Shown in pieces: positions 27,275 through 36,279 of a stretch of DNA of 64,000 nucleotides. This stretch comes from Novosphingobium jiangmenense (lineage in GTDB: Bacteria; Pseudomonadota; Alphaproteobacteria; Sphingomonadales; Sphingomonadaceae): contig NZ_JADQDC010000011.1 in NCBI RefSeq assembly GCF_015694345.1, positions 98,788-162,787 of the forward strand, written 5' to 3'. Position numbers and translations under genes: made by a program. Below the pieces are notes generated by a model that made no database searches, had not been told where the DNA came from, and saw only the letters and a list, made by a program, of their open reading frames with translations. Each line of letters starts with the position of its first letter. Position 1 is the first letter of the stretch.

Positions 27275-27769
27275 TCAGAGCGGCGGGATGGAATCGTTCG
27301 GATGGATTTCCATGATTTCGAACAGGTTTCCGAAGAAGTCCCGTCCATAGGTCGCGGCATGGCCGGTCTTGTTGCCGTGCGCGTCGGTCTCGATCACCGA
27401 AAGATCGGGCGGCGTGTTGAACTCCAGCCCGGCGGCAACCATCCGCTCATAGACGGCCTGAATGTCGTCCACCTGAAAACCGATGTGGGTGTAGCCGTTC
27501 CGGCTCACCGGTCGCCTGGGATCCTGCGGCGGCGAGACCGGCGAGGTATACTCGAAGACTTCGACATGAATGTTTTTCAGGCGCGCCATGAAGGTCTTGG
27601 CCGCCGATCCCTCGATCCCGACGATCGCATCGATCCAGGCATTGCCGGGGTGCCACTCCACCGCCATGATCTCTTCGGCTCCCAGCAGGTCGATATAGAA
27701 TCTCCGTGCCGTCTCGATATCCGGCACCGAGACGGAGACGTGGTGCACGCCTTGCAGGTGCTGCTTCAC
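27275..27769 (-). CDS. VOC-family (glyoxalase/dioxygenase-fold) protein
   Basis: A 164-residue protein with two VOC half-domains: VHHVSVSVPDIETARRFYID at the start and NGYTHIGFQVDDIQAVYERM in the second half, ending FFGNLFEIMEI. Candidate metal ligands are His9, His in THIGF and Glu near the end (LFEIME). Members include glyoxalases, extradiol dioxygenases and epimerases. Its ATG overlaps the stop of the Rieske oxygenase gene (ATGA at 27766-27769), so it is likely to act on the same pathway. Confidence 0.82.
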   Translation of the reverse strand: MKQHLQGVHHVSVSVPDIETARRFYIDLLGAEEIMAVEWHPGNAWIDAIVGIEGSAAKTFMARLKNIHVEVFEYTSPVSPPQDPRRPVSRNGYTHIGFQVDDIQAVYERMVAAGLEFNTPPDLSVIETDAHGNKTGHAATYGRDFFGNLFEIMEIHPNDSIPPL

Positions 27770-29139
27770 TTGGCCCCCTCCAGATACTTGTCGAGCGTAT
27801 CGTGCAGGTGCCGGATGCGCGCTTCCTGATAGATCGAGAGCGTTTCGGCCCCCTTGCCGCTGGCATACATGCCTTCGCGCTGCAGCCGCATGATGTCGGT
27901 ATCCTGATCGAGCACGCTGGCGAGGAAGGCATCCATGCTTGCGACGCTGGCAAAGGTCTCGTCCTCGCGGATGACCTCGACAGAGGCGACCTCGAAATCG
28001 CCGTCGCGTGGCTTCGGGTGAAGCACGTACTGGTCGAATATCGCCCGGTCCCGGTCATGGCCATCGGGGCGGAACTGCTGGATCAGGCACAGGCCCGGCG
28101 CCGGATAGACCAACAGGTTCGGAAAAAGATGATACTTCAGGGAATCGATCATCTCCGGAACCGAATGGGTCGAATAATCAAGGCCATGCCGCGCGCGCAT
28201 CTGGTTGCGAAGCTGCTCGGCCATGACCCAGCGCGCGGTCTTCCCCTCCGGCACCCTCGCCCGCTCGCCGACCAGCGCACTGTCGGCCACGAGCATGCTG
28301 TCGAGCAGTTCCTGCTCGCTGGGCGGGTTCGTCACGGTGGGGCTTGGTGAAGCCATCGCGCACAGATCGCGGCTGACATGGTCGGAGAAGATGTCGTGCT
28401 GCATGTTCTGGTCGCCGACCGTCCGGGTCATCTCGGGATGGACGTAGGGCGTATGGTACGCTTCCATGAACGCTTCCATCGCCAGCTTCCAGTTGCCCGG
28501 CAGGTGCTTGCGCACATGCGTGGCAACGTACCAGCCGGTCAGGTCCCAGTTCGCGAAATGATCGGGAAGCACTTCGAGATAGTCGAGCAGCGGCGGCGCA
28601 TCGCGATCGAAGTTCACGAAGATCATGCCGTTCCAGCTCTCTACGCGGACTTCGGGCAGGCACGCCTTTGCCCGGTCGAGCTGGGGGAATTCGAAATCGC
28701 AAGGGATGGCCTTGAGCGTACCGTCGAGGTTCCATTGCCAGTTGTGGAACGGGCAGGTGATGTCGGGCGACCACCCGGTCGCCCCCGATGGCTTGAGCTT
28801 CGTGCCGCGATGCAGGCACGAGTTGTAATAGCCCTTGAGCCCGTCCGGGCTGCGCGTGATCAGCACCGAAAAGCGCCCGATATCGTGGACCACGTAGTCC
28901 CCGATCTCGGCAAGATGCTCGTCCCGGCAGGCGAACTGCCAGACGCGCTTCCACATCCGCTCCATCTCGGAATCGAAGAATTGCTGATCTGTGTAGCGCG
29001 CAAAGGCAATGTCGCGCAGGTCCTGAGGCGGGTTGGATTGCTGCACCAGCACCTCGGGCAAGTCACCATCGCGCCCCGCCACATCGGCCCAGGTCCTGCC
29101 CGGATAGCGATCGCGCATCATCTGCTGAACGTCAGTCAT
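27766..29139 (-). CDS. Aromatic ring-hydroxylating oxygenase, Rieske alpha subunit
   Basis: A 457-residue protein from ATG 29139, which has a GGGAG ribosome site; the open frame reaches 29217 via a TTG that adds no recognisable sequence. The [2Fe-2S] ligands are Cys108/His110 (SCLHRG) and Cys129/His132 (CPFHNW). The mononuclear iron site is in MEAFMEAYHTPYVHPE. These enzymes add O2 to aromatic rings or demethylate substrates, using electrons from a separate reductase; no reductase, ferredoxin or beta subunit gene is in this window. First gene of a three-gene operon with VOC and SDR. Confidence 0.92.
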   Translation of the reverse strand: MTDVQQMMRDRYPGRTWADVAGRDGDLPEVLVQQSNPPQDLRDIAFARYTDQQFFDSEMERMWKRVWQFACRDEHLAEIGDYVVHDIGRFSVLITRSPDGLKGYYNSCLHRGTKLKPSGATGWSPDITCPFHNWQWNLDGTLKAIPCDFEFPQLDRAKACLPEVRVESWNGMIFVNFDRDAPPLLDYLEVLPDHFANWDLTGWYVATHVRKHLPGNWKLAMEAFMEAYHTPYVHPEMTRTVGDQNMQHDIFSDHVSRDLCAMASPSPTVTNPPSEQELLDSMLVADSALVGERARVPEGKTARWVMAEQLRNQMRARHGLDYSTHSVPEMIDSLKYHLFPNLLVYPAPGLCLIQQFRPDGHDRDRAIFDQYVLHPKPRDGDFEVASVEVIREDETFASVASMDAFLASVLDQDTDIMRLQREGMYASGKGAETLSIYQEARIRHLHDTLDKYLEGAK

Positions 29140-29276
29140 GGATAAGCCACTCCCAAACGAAAAAGAAGATGAATTCATGTTCTGATTAAGGCTCCATTCT
29201 CTCCCTCTTCGGGTCAATTACGAGAAAGGATAGGTCTGGCGCTGCCCGGCGGGTTCCATCTCGGGAGAGCCCGGGC

Positions 29277-29987
29277 TCAGCTCTCGATCCTGAGGTAGCG
29301 CAGCGCCATCTCCAGCGCCTCGGACGCAAAATCGCCGTCGGTCACTTTGAGGCCGCGACCATATTCCCCGTCCATTGGCAGGACCGACCAAACCACGGCC
29401 CCCCGTATGATCGAATGCGCATAGAGCACCTGCCGCCGCAGCTGCTCCGGATCGCGGTCCGGCAGCTTTTCGACCAGAAGATCGGCCACGAGCGCAGCAA
29501 CCGTGTCGTTGGCGTTGCTCTGATCCTGATGGACGTCCGGATTCTCGAGGCGCATGCGCTCGATCAGCCGCAGCAGTCCGGCATCGACCGTGAACGCCGT
29601 GAAGACGATGTTGAGGTGAAGCTGCACGATCTCGCGCGGCGTGGCCGCACGTGCCACAGGGGACGTACACAGCGCAGTGATCTCGCGCATCCGGCACGAC
29701 CGGTATCCGGCAATGATCGCGGTGAGCAGGGCCTCCTTGTCAGCGAAGTGCTTGTAGAAGGTGCCGACCGGCACGCCCGCCTCGCCCACGATGTCGGCGA
29801 CGCGCGTTGCGTCGATCCCCTTGGCAGAGAACTGCTTCACCGCGCTTCTGACGATGCGGCCCAGCGACTCCCTGCTTCTGTTCTGCAGCGGCTTCGAGAA
29901 GGCCTCGCTGCCTTCCATCCACCGCAAGGGATCCCGTTCGAAGGAGATGGAGTCCGCTGAGGAGGCTGGATCGCTTTGGGCTGGCAC
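29277..29987 (-). CDS. TetR-family transcriptional regulator
   Basis: A 236-residue regulator: the helix-turn-helix is at about residues 45-85 (AVKQFSAKGIDATRVADIVGEAGVPVGTFYKHFADKEALL), preceded by a 35-residue basic extension. A Met at residue 24 is a possible later start. It lies 138 bases upstream of the Rieske oxygenase operon in the same direction and is divergent from the SMP-30 gene, so either unit may be its target. No clear operator palindrome was found. Confidence 0.88.
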   Translation of the reverse strand: MPAQSDPASSADSISFERDPLRWMEGSEAFSKPLQNRSRESLGRIVRSAVKQFSAKGIDATRVADIVGEAGVPVGTFYKHFADKEALLTAIIAGYRSCRMREITALCTSPVARAATPREIVQLHLNIVFTAFTVDAGLLRLIERMRLENPDVHQDQSNANDTVAALVADLLVEKLPDRDPEQLRRQVLYAHSIIRGAVVWSVLPMDGEYGRGLKVTDGDFASEALEMALRYLRIES

Positions 29988-30116
29988 TCGGCGTGATTAG
30001 CCGTCTTGTGCGGTGATTGCTACGCTGCCGGTTCGCCCACCTGACACATTCGATACCTGACGCGTTCCTCGGCGCGCGGGATAGTGCGCTGCGAATTGGG
30101 GATCGGAGGATGTGAC

Positions 30117-31010
30117 ATGCCAGAAGCGCAAGCACTCGGGTTCGAGGTCGTGGCCGAAGGTTTCGCGTTCATCGAGTCGCCGCGTGTCATGGCAAACGGC
30201 GACCTGTGGTTTTCAGACCTCAATGGCGGCGGCGTCTACCGCAAGCGCAAGGGCTGCGCGGTCGAGACGATGCTGCCGGGCAGGCAATGGGTCGGCGGCA
30301 TGGTGTTCGATGAATCCGGCGCCGTGCTCTGCGGCGGGAAAGGCGGCATCGTCGCGCTCGATCCTGTCTCCGGGGCGACGATTCCCGTCCTGTCCGAACT
30401 TGAAGGCGTGCCGATCATCGCCGTCAACGACATGGAAGGCGATGGCCGCGGGGGCTTCTTTGCCGGGACGATCGACTTCGTCTCCATCATGGAAAAGGGC
30501 GAGCCCCCCTCACCCGGCTCGTTCTTCCACGTCTCTGCCGAAGGAAAGGTAACGGTCCTCAGGCGCGACGTCTTCGCCTCGAACGGCATTGCCACAAGCC
30601 CCTGCGGAAACTGGCTCTACCACTCCGAGACCTCGCGTGGGATCTGGCGCTACCGGCTTGGTGCCGACGGCCTGCCGGGGGCGGGAACGCTGCTGGTCGA
30701 GGAAGAGGACAGCGACGGCCTTGCCGTCGACAGCGAAGGCAATCTGTGGCTGGCCTGCTGGAGTTCGAGCCGACTCATGCAGTACGCGCCAGATGGCACC
30801 GCGCTCCAGGCGCTGACCCTCCCTTACACGCACATCGTCAGCGTAGCGTTCGACCCGACGAACAGGCACCGCCTCTTCGTTGCCACCGGCGGCAATGACA
30901 GCGCGCCGAAGGCCGGAGCGGTCGTGAGCATCCAGGTCAAAGTGCCCGGCCTCCCCGGTCCGCAGACAAGGCTCGAAGCTCTGTCCAATTGGACGAACAG
31001 AGCGAAGTAG
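30117..31010 (+). CDS. SMP-30/gluconolactonase family hydrolase
   Basis: A 297-residue beta-propeller protein from ATG 30117, chosen because GGAGG lies eight bases upstream; the frame is open 11 codons earlier. Metal-site residues of the family are visible: Glu in FIESPRV, Asn in AVNDMEGDGRGG, Asn in ASNGIATSPCG and Asp in DSDGLAVDSEGNLW. These enzymes open lactone rings. It is divergent from the TetR and Rieske operon and may act on a lactone formed later in that pathway. Confidence 0.88.
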   Translation: MPEAQALGFEVVAEGFAFIESPRVMANGDLWFSDLNGGGVYRKRKGCAVETMLPGRQWVGGMVFDESGAVLCGGKGGIVALDPVSGATIPVLSELEGVPIIAVNDMEGDGRGGFFAGTIDFVSIMEKGEPPSPGSFFHVSAEGKVTVLRRDVFASNGIATSPCGNWLYHSETSRGIWRYRLGADGLPGAGTLLVEEEDSDGLAVDSEGNLWLACWSSSRLMQYAPDGTALQALTLPYTHIVSVAFDPTNRHRLFVATGGNDSAPKAGAVVSIQVKVPGLPGPQTRLEALSNWTNRAK

Positions 31011-31033
31011 GCGCGAGACACGAGAGTTCCGCA

Positions 31034-31099
31034 AAGGCACCCGCTGCGCCGCGTTTCACTCAACGATGCGCGAAATGGAGCGGTGAAGGGAATCGAACC
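31034..31099. repeat. Duplicate of the 3' end of tRNA-Gly and its downstream flank
   Basis: This 66-base block matches 31151-31218, which holds the downstream flank and the last about 24 bases of the tRNA-Gly gene (acceptor and T arm). The similarity covers AAGGCACCCGCTGCGCCG, a central TCAACGATGCGCGA and GTGAAGGGAATCGAACC; one G is missing in the acceptor and a few bases differ. Similarity fades upstream near 31020. Confidence 0.8.
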
Positions 31100-31193
31100 A
31101 CGCTCGTAGCGGCTTGCCGCGAAGAGCCACAAAGACTCGAGGTTTCCCCGAAGGCACCCGCTGCGCCGTATTTCTGCTCAACGATGCGCGAGA

Positions 31194-31267
31194 TGGAGCG
31201 GGTGAAGGGAATCGAACCCTCGTATTCAGCTTGGGAAGCTGCTGCTCTACCATTGAGCTACACCCGC
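31194..31267 (-). tRNA. tRNA-Gly (anticodon CCC)
   Basis: Read on the minus strand: a 7-bp acceptor (GCGGGTG/CACCCGC), D arm with GCTCAATGGTAGAGC, anticodon stem GCAGC with loop TTCCCAA (anticodon CCC), five-base variable region, T arm with GGTTCGATTCC, discriminator T and an encoded CCA. The full fold closes apart from one mismatch at the base of the anticodon stem. Its 3' end is partly duplicated 117 bases downstream. Confidence 0.93.
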
Positions 31268-31561
31268 GCGCGGCGATTGCCGACGAGGACCGTCTTGCGG
31301 ACAGCCGGCCTCTGCCATGGCCGGGGGGAGCCGTCAACATTTGGGCGTCAACCTTTGCATGCGAGCCGCTGCGCGAGGGCGTGATCTGCGTATCGACGCA
31401 GATCTTCCAACGCGCGAGACTCACCTTCAATCCAGCCGAAAATCCTTTTCGCATCCGCAAAAACAAAGGCGTTGACGAACTTTTGACATCTGTCCAGTCT
31501 TTCCTCGACACCGCGTTCGACTCGTTTCCGGACACGGCCTGCCAAGGGGGAAATCGCGACC

Positions 31562-33370
31562 ATGACTTTGGCCGAAACTGCTGCCCGTGATGCTGCCACG
31601 GATGTAAGCCAGACGGGGGCGAAGCGCCCGCATCGTCGGCACCTTCTGCAATTCCTTGCCCTGACCGCGCTCCCGGCCTCGATCGTGCTGGCGCAATCCG
31701 CGAAGGAGCCGCCGCGCGCTCCTTCGAACCCGGTCGAGACCGAGGCCGGCATCGCGATCAAGGACCCCTTGGTCGTCGAGAAGTGCGGCACCTGCCATAC
31801 TGCAGATGCGAAGGGCAACCTCTCGCGCATCTCTTATGTGCGCACCACCCCCGAAGGCTGGGCGCAGGTGATCCGGCGCATGGCCTCGCTCAACGGCCTG
31901 TCGATCACGCCGACCGAAGCCAAGGCGGTGATCCGCTCGCTCTCGGCCAGCAACGGCCTTTCGCCCGAGGAAGCCAAGCCGGTTTCCTACCTGCCCGAAC
32001 ACCGCATCGTGGTCGAAAGCAACATTCCCAACGAGACGATCCGCCAGTCCTGCGCCGCCTGTCACGCCTTTGCCCAGCCACTGTCGTGGCGCCGTTCGAA
32101 GGCGGAATGGAGCCTGCTGCGCAACTTGCACGTCGCGATGTATTCGCAGGCTGACGCGCAGTTTCGCAAGCCGGTGGAAGACCCGACGCAGCCCGTCCCC
32201 GCCAATGGTGCGCCCAAGCCGCTCCCGGTCGAGGTCGCGCTCGACTACATGAACAAGAACGCGCCGCTGATGACGCCCGAGTGGACGAAGTGGCAGGCCC
32301 GCCAGTCCTCGGCCAAGCTCGGCGGCAAGTGGCTGGTCAACGCCTTCCTGCCCGGCAAGGGCCTCTATGTCGGCGAGATGATGCTGACGCCCGCTGGCGC
32401 CGATGACGATTACACCACCGCCATCACCCTAAAATCGCTGGCCGATGGCTCGACCCTCACCCGCAGCGGCAAGGGCCTGGTCTACACCGGATATTCCTGG
32501 CGCGGCACGTCGTCGAGCGGCCCTGCCGGGGCCCGCCCGGACGCACCGCAAGACCACGAAACCCGCGAGACCATGCAGTTCTCGCCCGACCGCAAGAGCG
32601 CGGAAGGCCGCTGGTTCTGGGGTGACTACACCGAGTTCGGCTTCAACGTGAAGCTGACCCGCGCCGCCGCCGAACCCACCGTCTCCGCCGTCTGGCCCTA
32701 TGCGCTCAAGGCCGGAAGCAAGGGTGCATCGCTCAAGCTGATCGGCGATGCCTTCCCGGCGGGCCTGAAGGCTTCTGACATCGATCTTGGCAAGGGCGTG
32801 ACGGTGACCAAGGTCATCTCCGCCAGCCCGACCGAGGCGGTGCTCACGGTCGATGTCGCCCCCGATGCCACCGTCGGCGCGCATGATGTCGGCGTGGGCG
32901 GATCGATCCTGGCGGCCGGCCTGCCGGTCTACAAAAAGGTCGATTACATCAAGGTCACGCCCGAAACCGCGATCGCCCGCCTCGGCGGCAGCGAGAAGCA
33001 TACGCCCGGCTACCAGCAGTTCGACGCGCTGGGCTATGACGCCGGACTCGACGGCAAGCCATACACGGCGGACGACGTTTCGCTTGGGCCCATCGACGTG
33101 ACCTGGGCGATGGAGGAACTGCCGACCGTCTATTACGACGACGACGTCAACTACGTCGGCAAGCTCAGCCCGACCGCGCTGTTCACGCCCGCCATCGACG
33201 GGCCGAACCCCGAGCGCAAGTGGGGCCGCAACAACTACGGCGAAGTCTGGGTCGTCGCCACCGCCAAGACCGAGAAGGACGCGCTGGGCAAGCCGCTCAA
33301 GGGCAAGGCGTTCATGGTCGTCTCGGTGCCCGCTTACAAGCGCTGGGATCAGCCGGAGGTGGCCAAGTGA
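31562..33370 (+). CDS. qhpA: Quinohemoprotein amine dehydrogenase alpha subunit (dihaem)
   Basis: A 602-residue periplasmic protein with signal sequence (hydrophobic LLQFLALTALPASIVLAQS after a basic RPHRRH, at residues 22-46) and two haem c sites: C75-H79 (CGTCH) and C164-H168 (CAACH). The rest forms beta domains (KLGGKWLVNAFLPGKGLYVG ... KAFMVVSVPAYKRW). It passes electrons from the quinone cofactor of the gamma subunit to an external acceptor. An AAGGGGG site precedes the ATG. First gene of a tightly overlapping qhp operon; TTGACA at 31483 is a possible -35 but no -10 is clear. Confidence 0.94.
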   Translation: MTLAETAARDAATDVSQTGAKRPHRRHLLQFLALTALPASIVLAQSAKEPPRAPSNPVETEAGIAIKDPLVVEKCGTCHTADAKGNLSRISYVRTTPEGWAQVIRRMASLNGLSITPTEAKAVIRSLSASNGLSPEEAKPVSYLPEHRIVVESNIPNETIRQSCAACHAFAQPLSWRRSKAEWSLLRNLHVAMYSQADAQFRKPVEDPTQPVPANGAPKPLPVEVALDYMNKNAPLMTPEWTKWQARQSSAKLGGKWLVNAFLPGKGLYVGEMMLTPAGADDDYTTAITLKSLADGSTLTRSGKGLVYTGYSWRGTSSSGPAGARPDAPQDHETRETMQFSPDRKSAEGRWFWGDYTEFGFNVKLTRAAAEPTVSAVWPYALKAGSKGASLKLIGDAFPAGLKASDIDLGKGVTVTKVISASPTEAVLTVDVAPDATVGAHDVGVGGSILAAGLPVYKKVDYIKVTPETAIARLGGSEKHTPGYQQFDALGYDAGLDGKPYTADDVSLGPIDVTWAMEELPTVYYDDDVNYVGKLSPTALFTPAIDGPNPERKWGRNNYGEVWVVATAKTEKDALGKPLKGKAFMVVSVPAYKRWDQPEVAK

Positions 33371-34821
33371 CCACCGCCCTCGTCCCCAAGTATCGCCGCG
33401 GCGACATCCACCTGTTCGAGGCCGAGGGCGCTGGCTTCGTCTACCTTGCCTCGGCAGGTGCGATCTTCGCGCTCGATGAAGGCGCAGCCAATGTCATGGC
33501 CGTGCTCGGCGAACGCCAGATGGCCTATGGCGAGATGGTTGCCGCGCTGGTCGAAAAGGGCTATTCGCGCGCCGATGCCGAAGACCTGATCCGCGAGCTG
33601 CGCGCGGTGCGGGGCATCGTCTCGGACGAGATCCGTGAGGCTCCCCTCGCCCCGGCGGCTCCGCCCGAGGACTACCCGTTGCAGGCGCTGGTGCTGAACG
33701 TCACCAACCAGTGCAACCTTGCCTGCACCTATTGCTACGAATTCGGCGCGGACAAGATTGCCACGCCCGCAGGCAAGCCCAAGTACATGACGCTGGAGAC
33801 GGCCAAGACCTCGGTCGACTTCCTGCTCAAGAGCTCCGGCGAGCGCGAGGTGCCGCACATCACGTTCTTCGGCGGCGAGACCTTGATGAACTTCAAGCTG
33901 CTGCGCGACGTCGTGCTCTATGCCAACGAGGCCGCCGCTGCGGTCGGCAAGCGCATGACCTACAGCCTGACGACCAACGCGACGCTGCTGACCGACGAGA
34001 TCATCCAGTTCCTTTCCGATCAGGCAATCGGCGTCACGGTATCGATGGACGGTCCGCCCGACCTGCAGGACCGCCACCGCGTCTACAAGAACGGCAAGGG
34101 TTCCTACGCGGTGATGGAACCGCGCCTCAGGAAGCTCATCGCCGGGCACAAGACCCGCGCGATCACTGCCCGCGTCACGCTGACCGAAGGCGTGACCGAC
34201 GTGATCCGCATCTACCGCCACTTGAAGGACGACCTCGGCTTCCACGAAGTCGGTTTCGCTCCTGTGACCGACTCCGGGCAGCAGGCCTACACGCTTGACG
34301 ACGAGGGCATGGACACGGTCGTCGCCGCGTTCCACGAACTCGCCGCCGAATGGCTCGCCTACGCCTTGCGCGGGGAGATGCATGGCTTCTCCAACGTTTC
34401 GGAGACGATCAGCGAGCTGATCCAGGGCACCAACAAGTCCCACCCCTGCGGCGCGGGCCTTGGCCTTGTCGGCGTGAGCCCGTCAGGCGATCTATCACCC
34501 TGCCACCGCTTTACCGATGCCGATACCCATGTGCTCGGCCACGTCACGACCGGGCTGGACAAGGAAAAGCGCACCGACTTCCTGACGCGCGGGCATGTCG
34601 GCGCGAAGTACGAATGTTCGTCCTGCTGGGCACGTCCGCTCTGCGCCGGTGGCTGCCATCACGAGGCCTTCGTCCGCTACGGCGATACCGGCCACGCCAA
34701 CCTGCACTACTGCGACTGGATCCGCGAATGGACCGAGGCCTGCCTCAAGATCTACGGCACGGTCGCCCAGCGTAATCCCGAATTTCTTGAACGCTTTGCT
34801 GCACGAAAGGGCTTGTCATGA
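33367..34821 (+). CDS. qhpD: Radical SAM maturase forming thioether cross-links in the QHNDH gamma subunit
   Basis: A 484-residue protein from GTG 33367, which overlaps the qhpA stop (GTGA); the longer open frame starts inside qhpA and is not real. The radical SAM cluster is Cys116, Cys120, Cys123 (CNLACTYC), with FFGGETLMNF and VSMDGPPDLQDRHR. The C-terminal SPASM-like region has the extra clusters (GVSPSGDLSPCHRF and CSSCWARPLCAGGCHHEAF). In characterised systems QhpD joins Cys sulfur to Asp/Glu carbons in QhpC. Its stop overlaps the qhpC start, which suits an enzyme acting on the next product. Confidence 0.93.
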   Translation: MTTALVPKYRRGDIHLFEAEGAGFVYLASAGAIFALDEGAANVMAVLGERQMAYGEMVAALVEKGYSRADAEDLIRELRAVRGIVSDEIREAPLAPAAPPEDYPLQALVLNVTNQCNLACTYCYEFGADKIATPAGKPKYMTLETAKTSVDFLLKSSGEREVPHITFFGGETLMNFKLLRDVVLYANEAAAAVGKRMTYSLTTNATLLTDEIIQFLSDQAIGVTVSMDGPPDLQDRHRVYKNGKGSYAVMEPRLRKLIAGHKTRAITARVTLTEGVTDVIRIYRHLKDDLGFHEVGFAPVTDSGQQAYTLDDEGMDTVVAAFHELAAEWLAYALRGEMHGFSNVSETISELIQGTNKSHPCGAGLGLVGVSPSGDLSPCHRFTDADTHVLGHVTTGLDKEKRTDFLTRGHVGAKYECSSCWARPLCAGGCHHEAFVRYGDTGHANLHYCDWIREWTEACLKIYGTVAQRNPEFLERFAARKGLS

Positions 34822-35144
34822 AGCACCTGAAACCCCTCAACAAGAAGGCTCTGCGGATCGAGGAAACGATTGCCTCGACCGAGGAAGACGTGATCGCGCT
34901 TCAGCAGAAGCCGATGCACACGCCGATGGGCTGTTCGATCTCGTTCTCGCCCGGCTGGGAAGTCGATGCGGGCGGCGGCACGGCGGGCCTGTGCCAGCCG
35001 GCCGAGCGCGACATTTATGACTGCTATGTCACCTGCTTCTGGCCGGTGCAGGTCCCCGATCACGTCAACTACTCGCCCGACTGGGCCAGCAATTGCGCGA
35101 CCGCGGCCAAGGACTGGCGCAGCCTCGACATCATCTTCCCTTGA
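34818..35144 (+). CDS. qhpC: Quinohemoprotein amine dehydrogenase gamma subunit (CTQ precursor peptide)
   Basis: A 108-residue precursor with a leader of about 32 residues and a Cys-rich core. Residue spacing matches the known cross-links of this subunit: Cys39-Glu48, Cys59-Asp65 and Cys73-Asp81 (thioethers, equal to mature 7-16, 27-33 and 41-49), with Cys69-Trp75 (mature 37-43) for the cysteine tryptophylquinone cofactor. The CTQ carries out amine oxidation. The leader lacks a Sec signal, consistent with export by a dedicated ABC transporter after modification. ATG overlaps the qhpD stop. Confidence 0.94.
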   Translation: MKHLKPLNKKALRIEETIASTEEDVIALQQKPMHTPMGCSISFSPGWEVDAGGGTAGLCQPAERDIYDCYVTCFWPVQVPDHVNYSPDWASNCATAAKDWRSLDIIFP

Positions 35145-35190
35145 GGGCTTCCGTCCTCACGTGACCTCACTGCATCGGAAGACCAGACCC

Positions 35191-36279
35191 ATGAAGAAAC
35201 TAGGGTTAGCTCTCGTCTCGCTTCTCGCCGGCACCGTCCCGGTCCATGCCTCGACGGTGTTCATGGGGTCATACCCCGACAAGATGCTGATCGTCGACGA
35301 GGCGACGGGCGAGATCAAGGACCGCATCACGCTGGCCTCGGGCCTGCCGACTTCGATGCGCATCTCGAACGATCAGAAGAAGATCTACGTCACCACGATC
35401 ACCACCAGCGGCATCGAGGTGATCGACACGGCGACCAAGAAGGTGGTCAATTCCTTCAGCCTGAACACGCCGACCACGCGCTATCGCTTCGGCGGCGGCG
35501 TGCCGGACCCTTCGGGCAAGTTCTTCTACACGATGATCCAGAAGTTCGAGAAACTGCAGGATCGCTGGACCGTCAGCCCGCAGATGTTCGGGGTGATCGA
35601 CCTGACCAAAAAGGCGGTCGTCCGCACCGCCGACGTGCCCGACGAGGACGTGCGCAATGGTGCAGGGCGCGGCAACTACATGCTGTCCAAGGACGGCAGC
35701 ACGCTGTTCCTGATCCGCGACAAGGTGCTGGTGATCGATACCGCCTCGCTCAAGGTCAAGGACCGGCTCGAGTTCTCCAAGCCCGAGGCGACCGGCATCG
35801 AGGGCGTCAGCTTCGGCGGCGGCGTGGAGGCACTGCGCAACCCCGATCAGTACGTCTCGATGTTCACGGCGCAGGACCCCTATATCCGCAACAAGGTCTA
35901 TGGCGTGGGCCGCTTCGACCTCGTCACCAAGAGCTTCGACTTCCGCCCGATCGGCCCGGCGCCGGTGGGCGGCGGCATGGCCGGCCTGCAAGTGTCGAAG
36001 GACATGAAGGAAGGCTGGACCGTCGTCACGCAGGAGAAGGTCGGCAACAAGCGCTGCGAATTCTGGCACCTCGACCTGACGACCAACCTGGTCAAGAACA
36101 AGGCCGAATTCCCCTGCCGCACGCGCTTCCAGTTCGGCATGTCGGGCGATGGCAAGCTGCTCTACATCTATGGCGCGAGCTACGACATCGAGATGTACGA
36201 TGCGCAGACGCTGCAGCACGTAAAGACCATCGATCTCGGCAACGACACCACCGGCGCGGGGATGATCATTACCCAGTGA
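35191..36279 (+). CDS. qhpB: Quinohemoprotein amine dehydrogenase beta subunit
   Basis: A 362-residue periplasmic beta-propeller from ATG 35191, where a clear signal peptide begins (MKKLGLALVSLLAGTVPVHAS); the frame open from 34966 is a shadow over qhpC. Repeats such as DKMLIVDEATGEIKDRITLA, SGIEVIDTATKKVVNSFSL and YDIEMYDAQTLQHVKTIDL mark propeller blades. In known QHNDH structures this subunit and alpha enclose gamma and shape the active site. Its stop overlaps the GTG of the next gene. Confidence 0.92.
   Translation: MKKLGLALVSLLAGTVPVHASTVFMGSYPDKMLIVDEATGEIKDRITLASGLPTSMRISNDQKKIYVTTITTSGIEVIDTATKKVVNSFSLNTPTTRYRFGGGVPDPSGKFFYTMIQKFEKLQDRWTVSPQMFGVIDLTKKAVVRTADVPDEDVRNGAGRGNYMLSKDGSTLFLIRDKVLVIDTASLKVKDRLEFSKPEATGIEGVSFGGGVEALRNPDQYVSMFTAQDPYIRNKVYGVGRFDLVTKSFDFRPIGPAPVGGGMAGLQVSKDMKEGWTVVTQEKVGNKRCEFWHLDLTTNLVKNKAEFPCRTRFQFGMSGDGKLLYIYGASYDIEMYDAQTLQHVKTIDLGNDTTGAGMIITQ

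Noticed and set aside
30989..31384. Open frames across the tRNA-Gly region, both strands
   Set aside because: They translate the tRNA gene and its duplicate (GEGNRTLVFSLGS and KGIEPSYSAWEAAA type peptides), a well-known false prediction.
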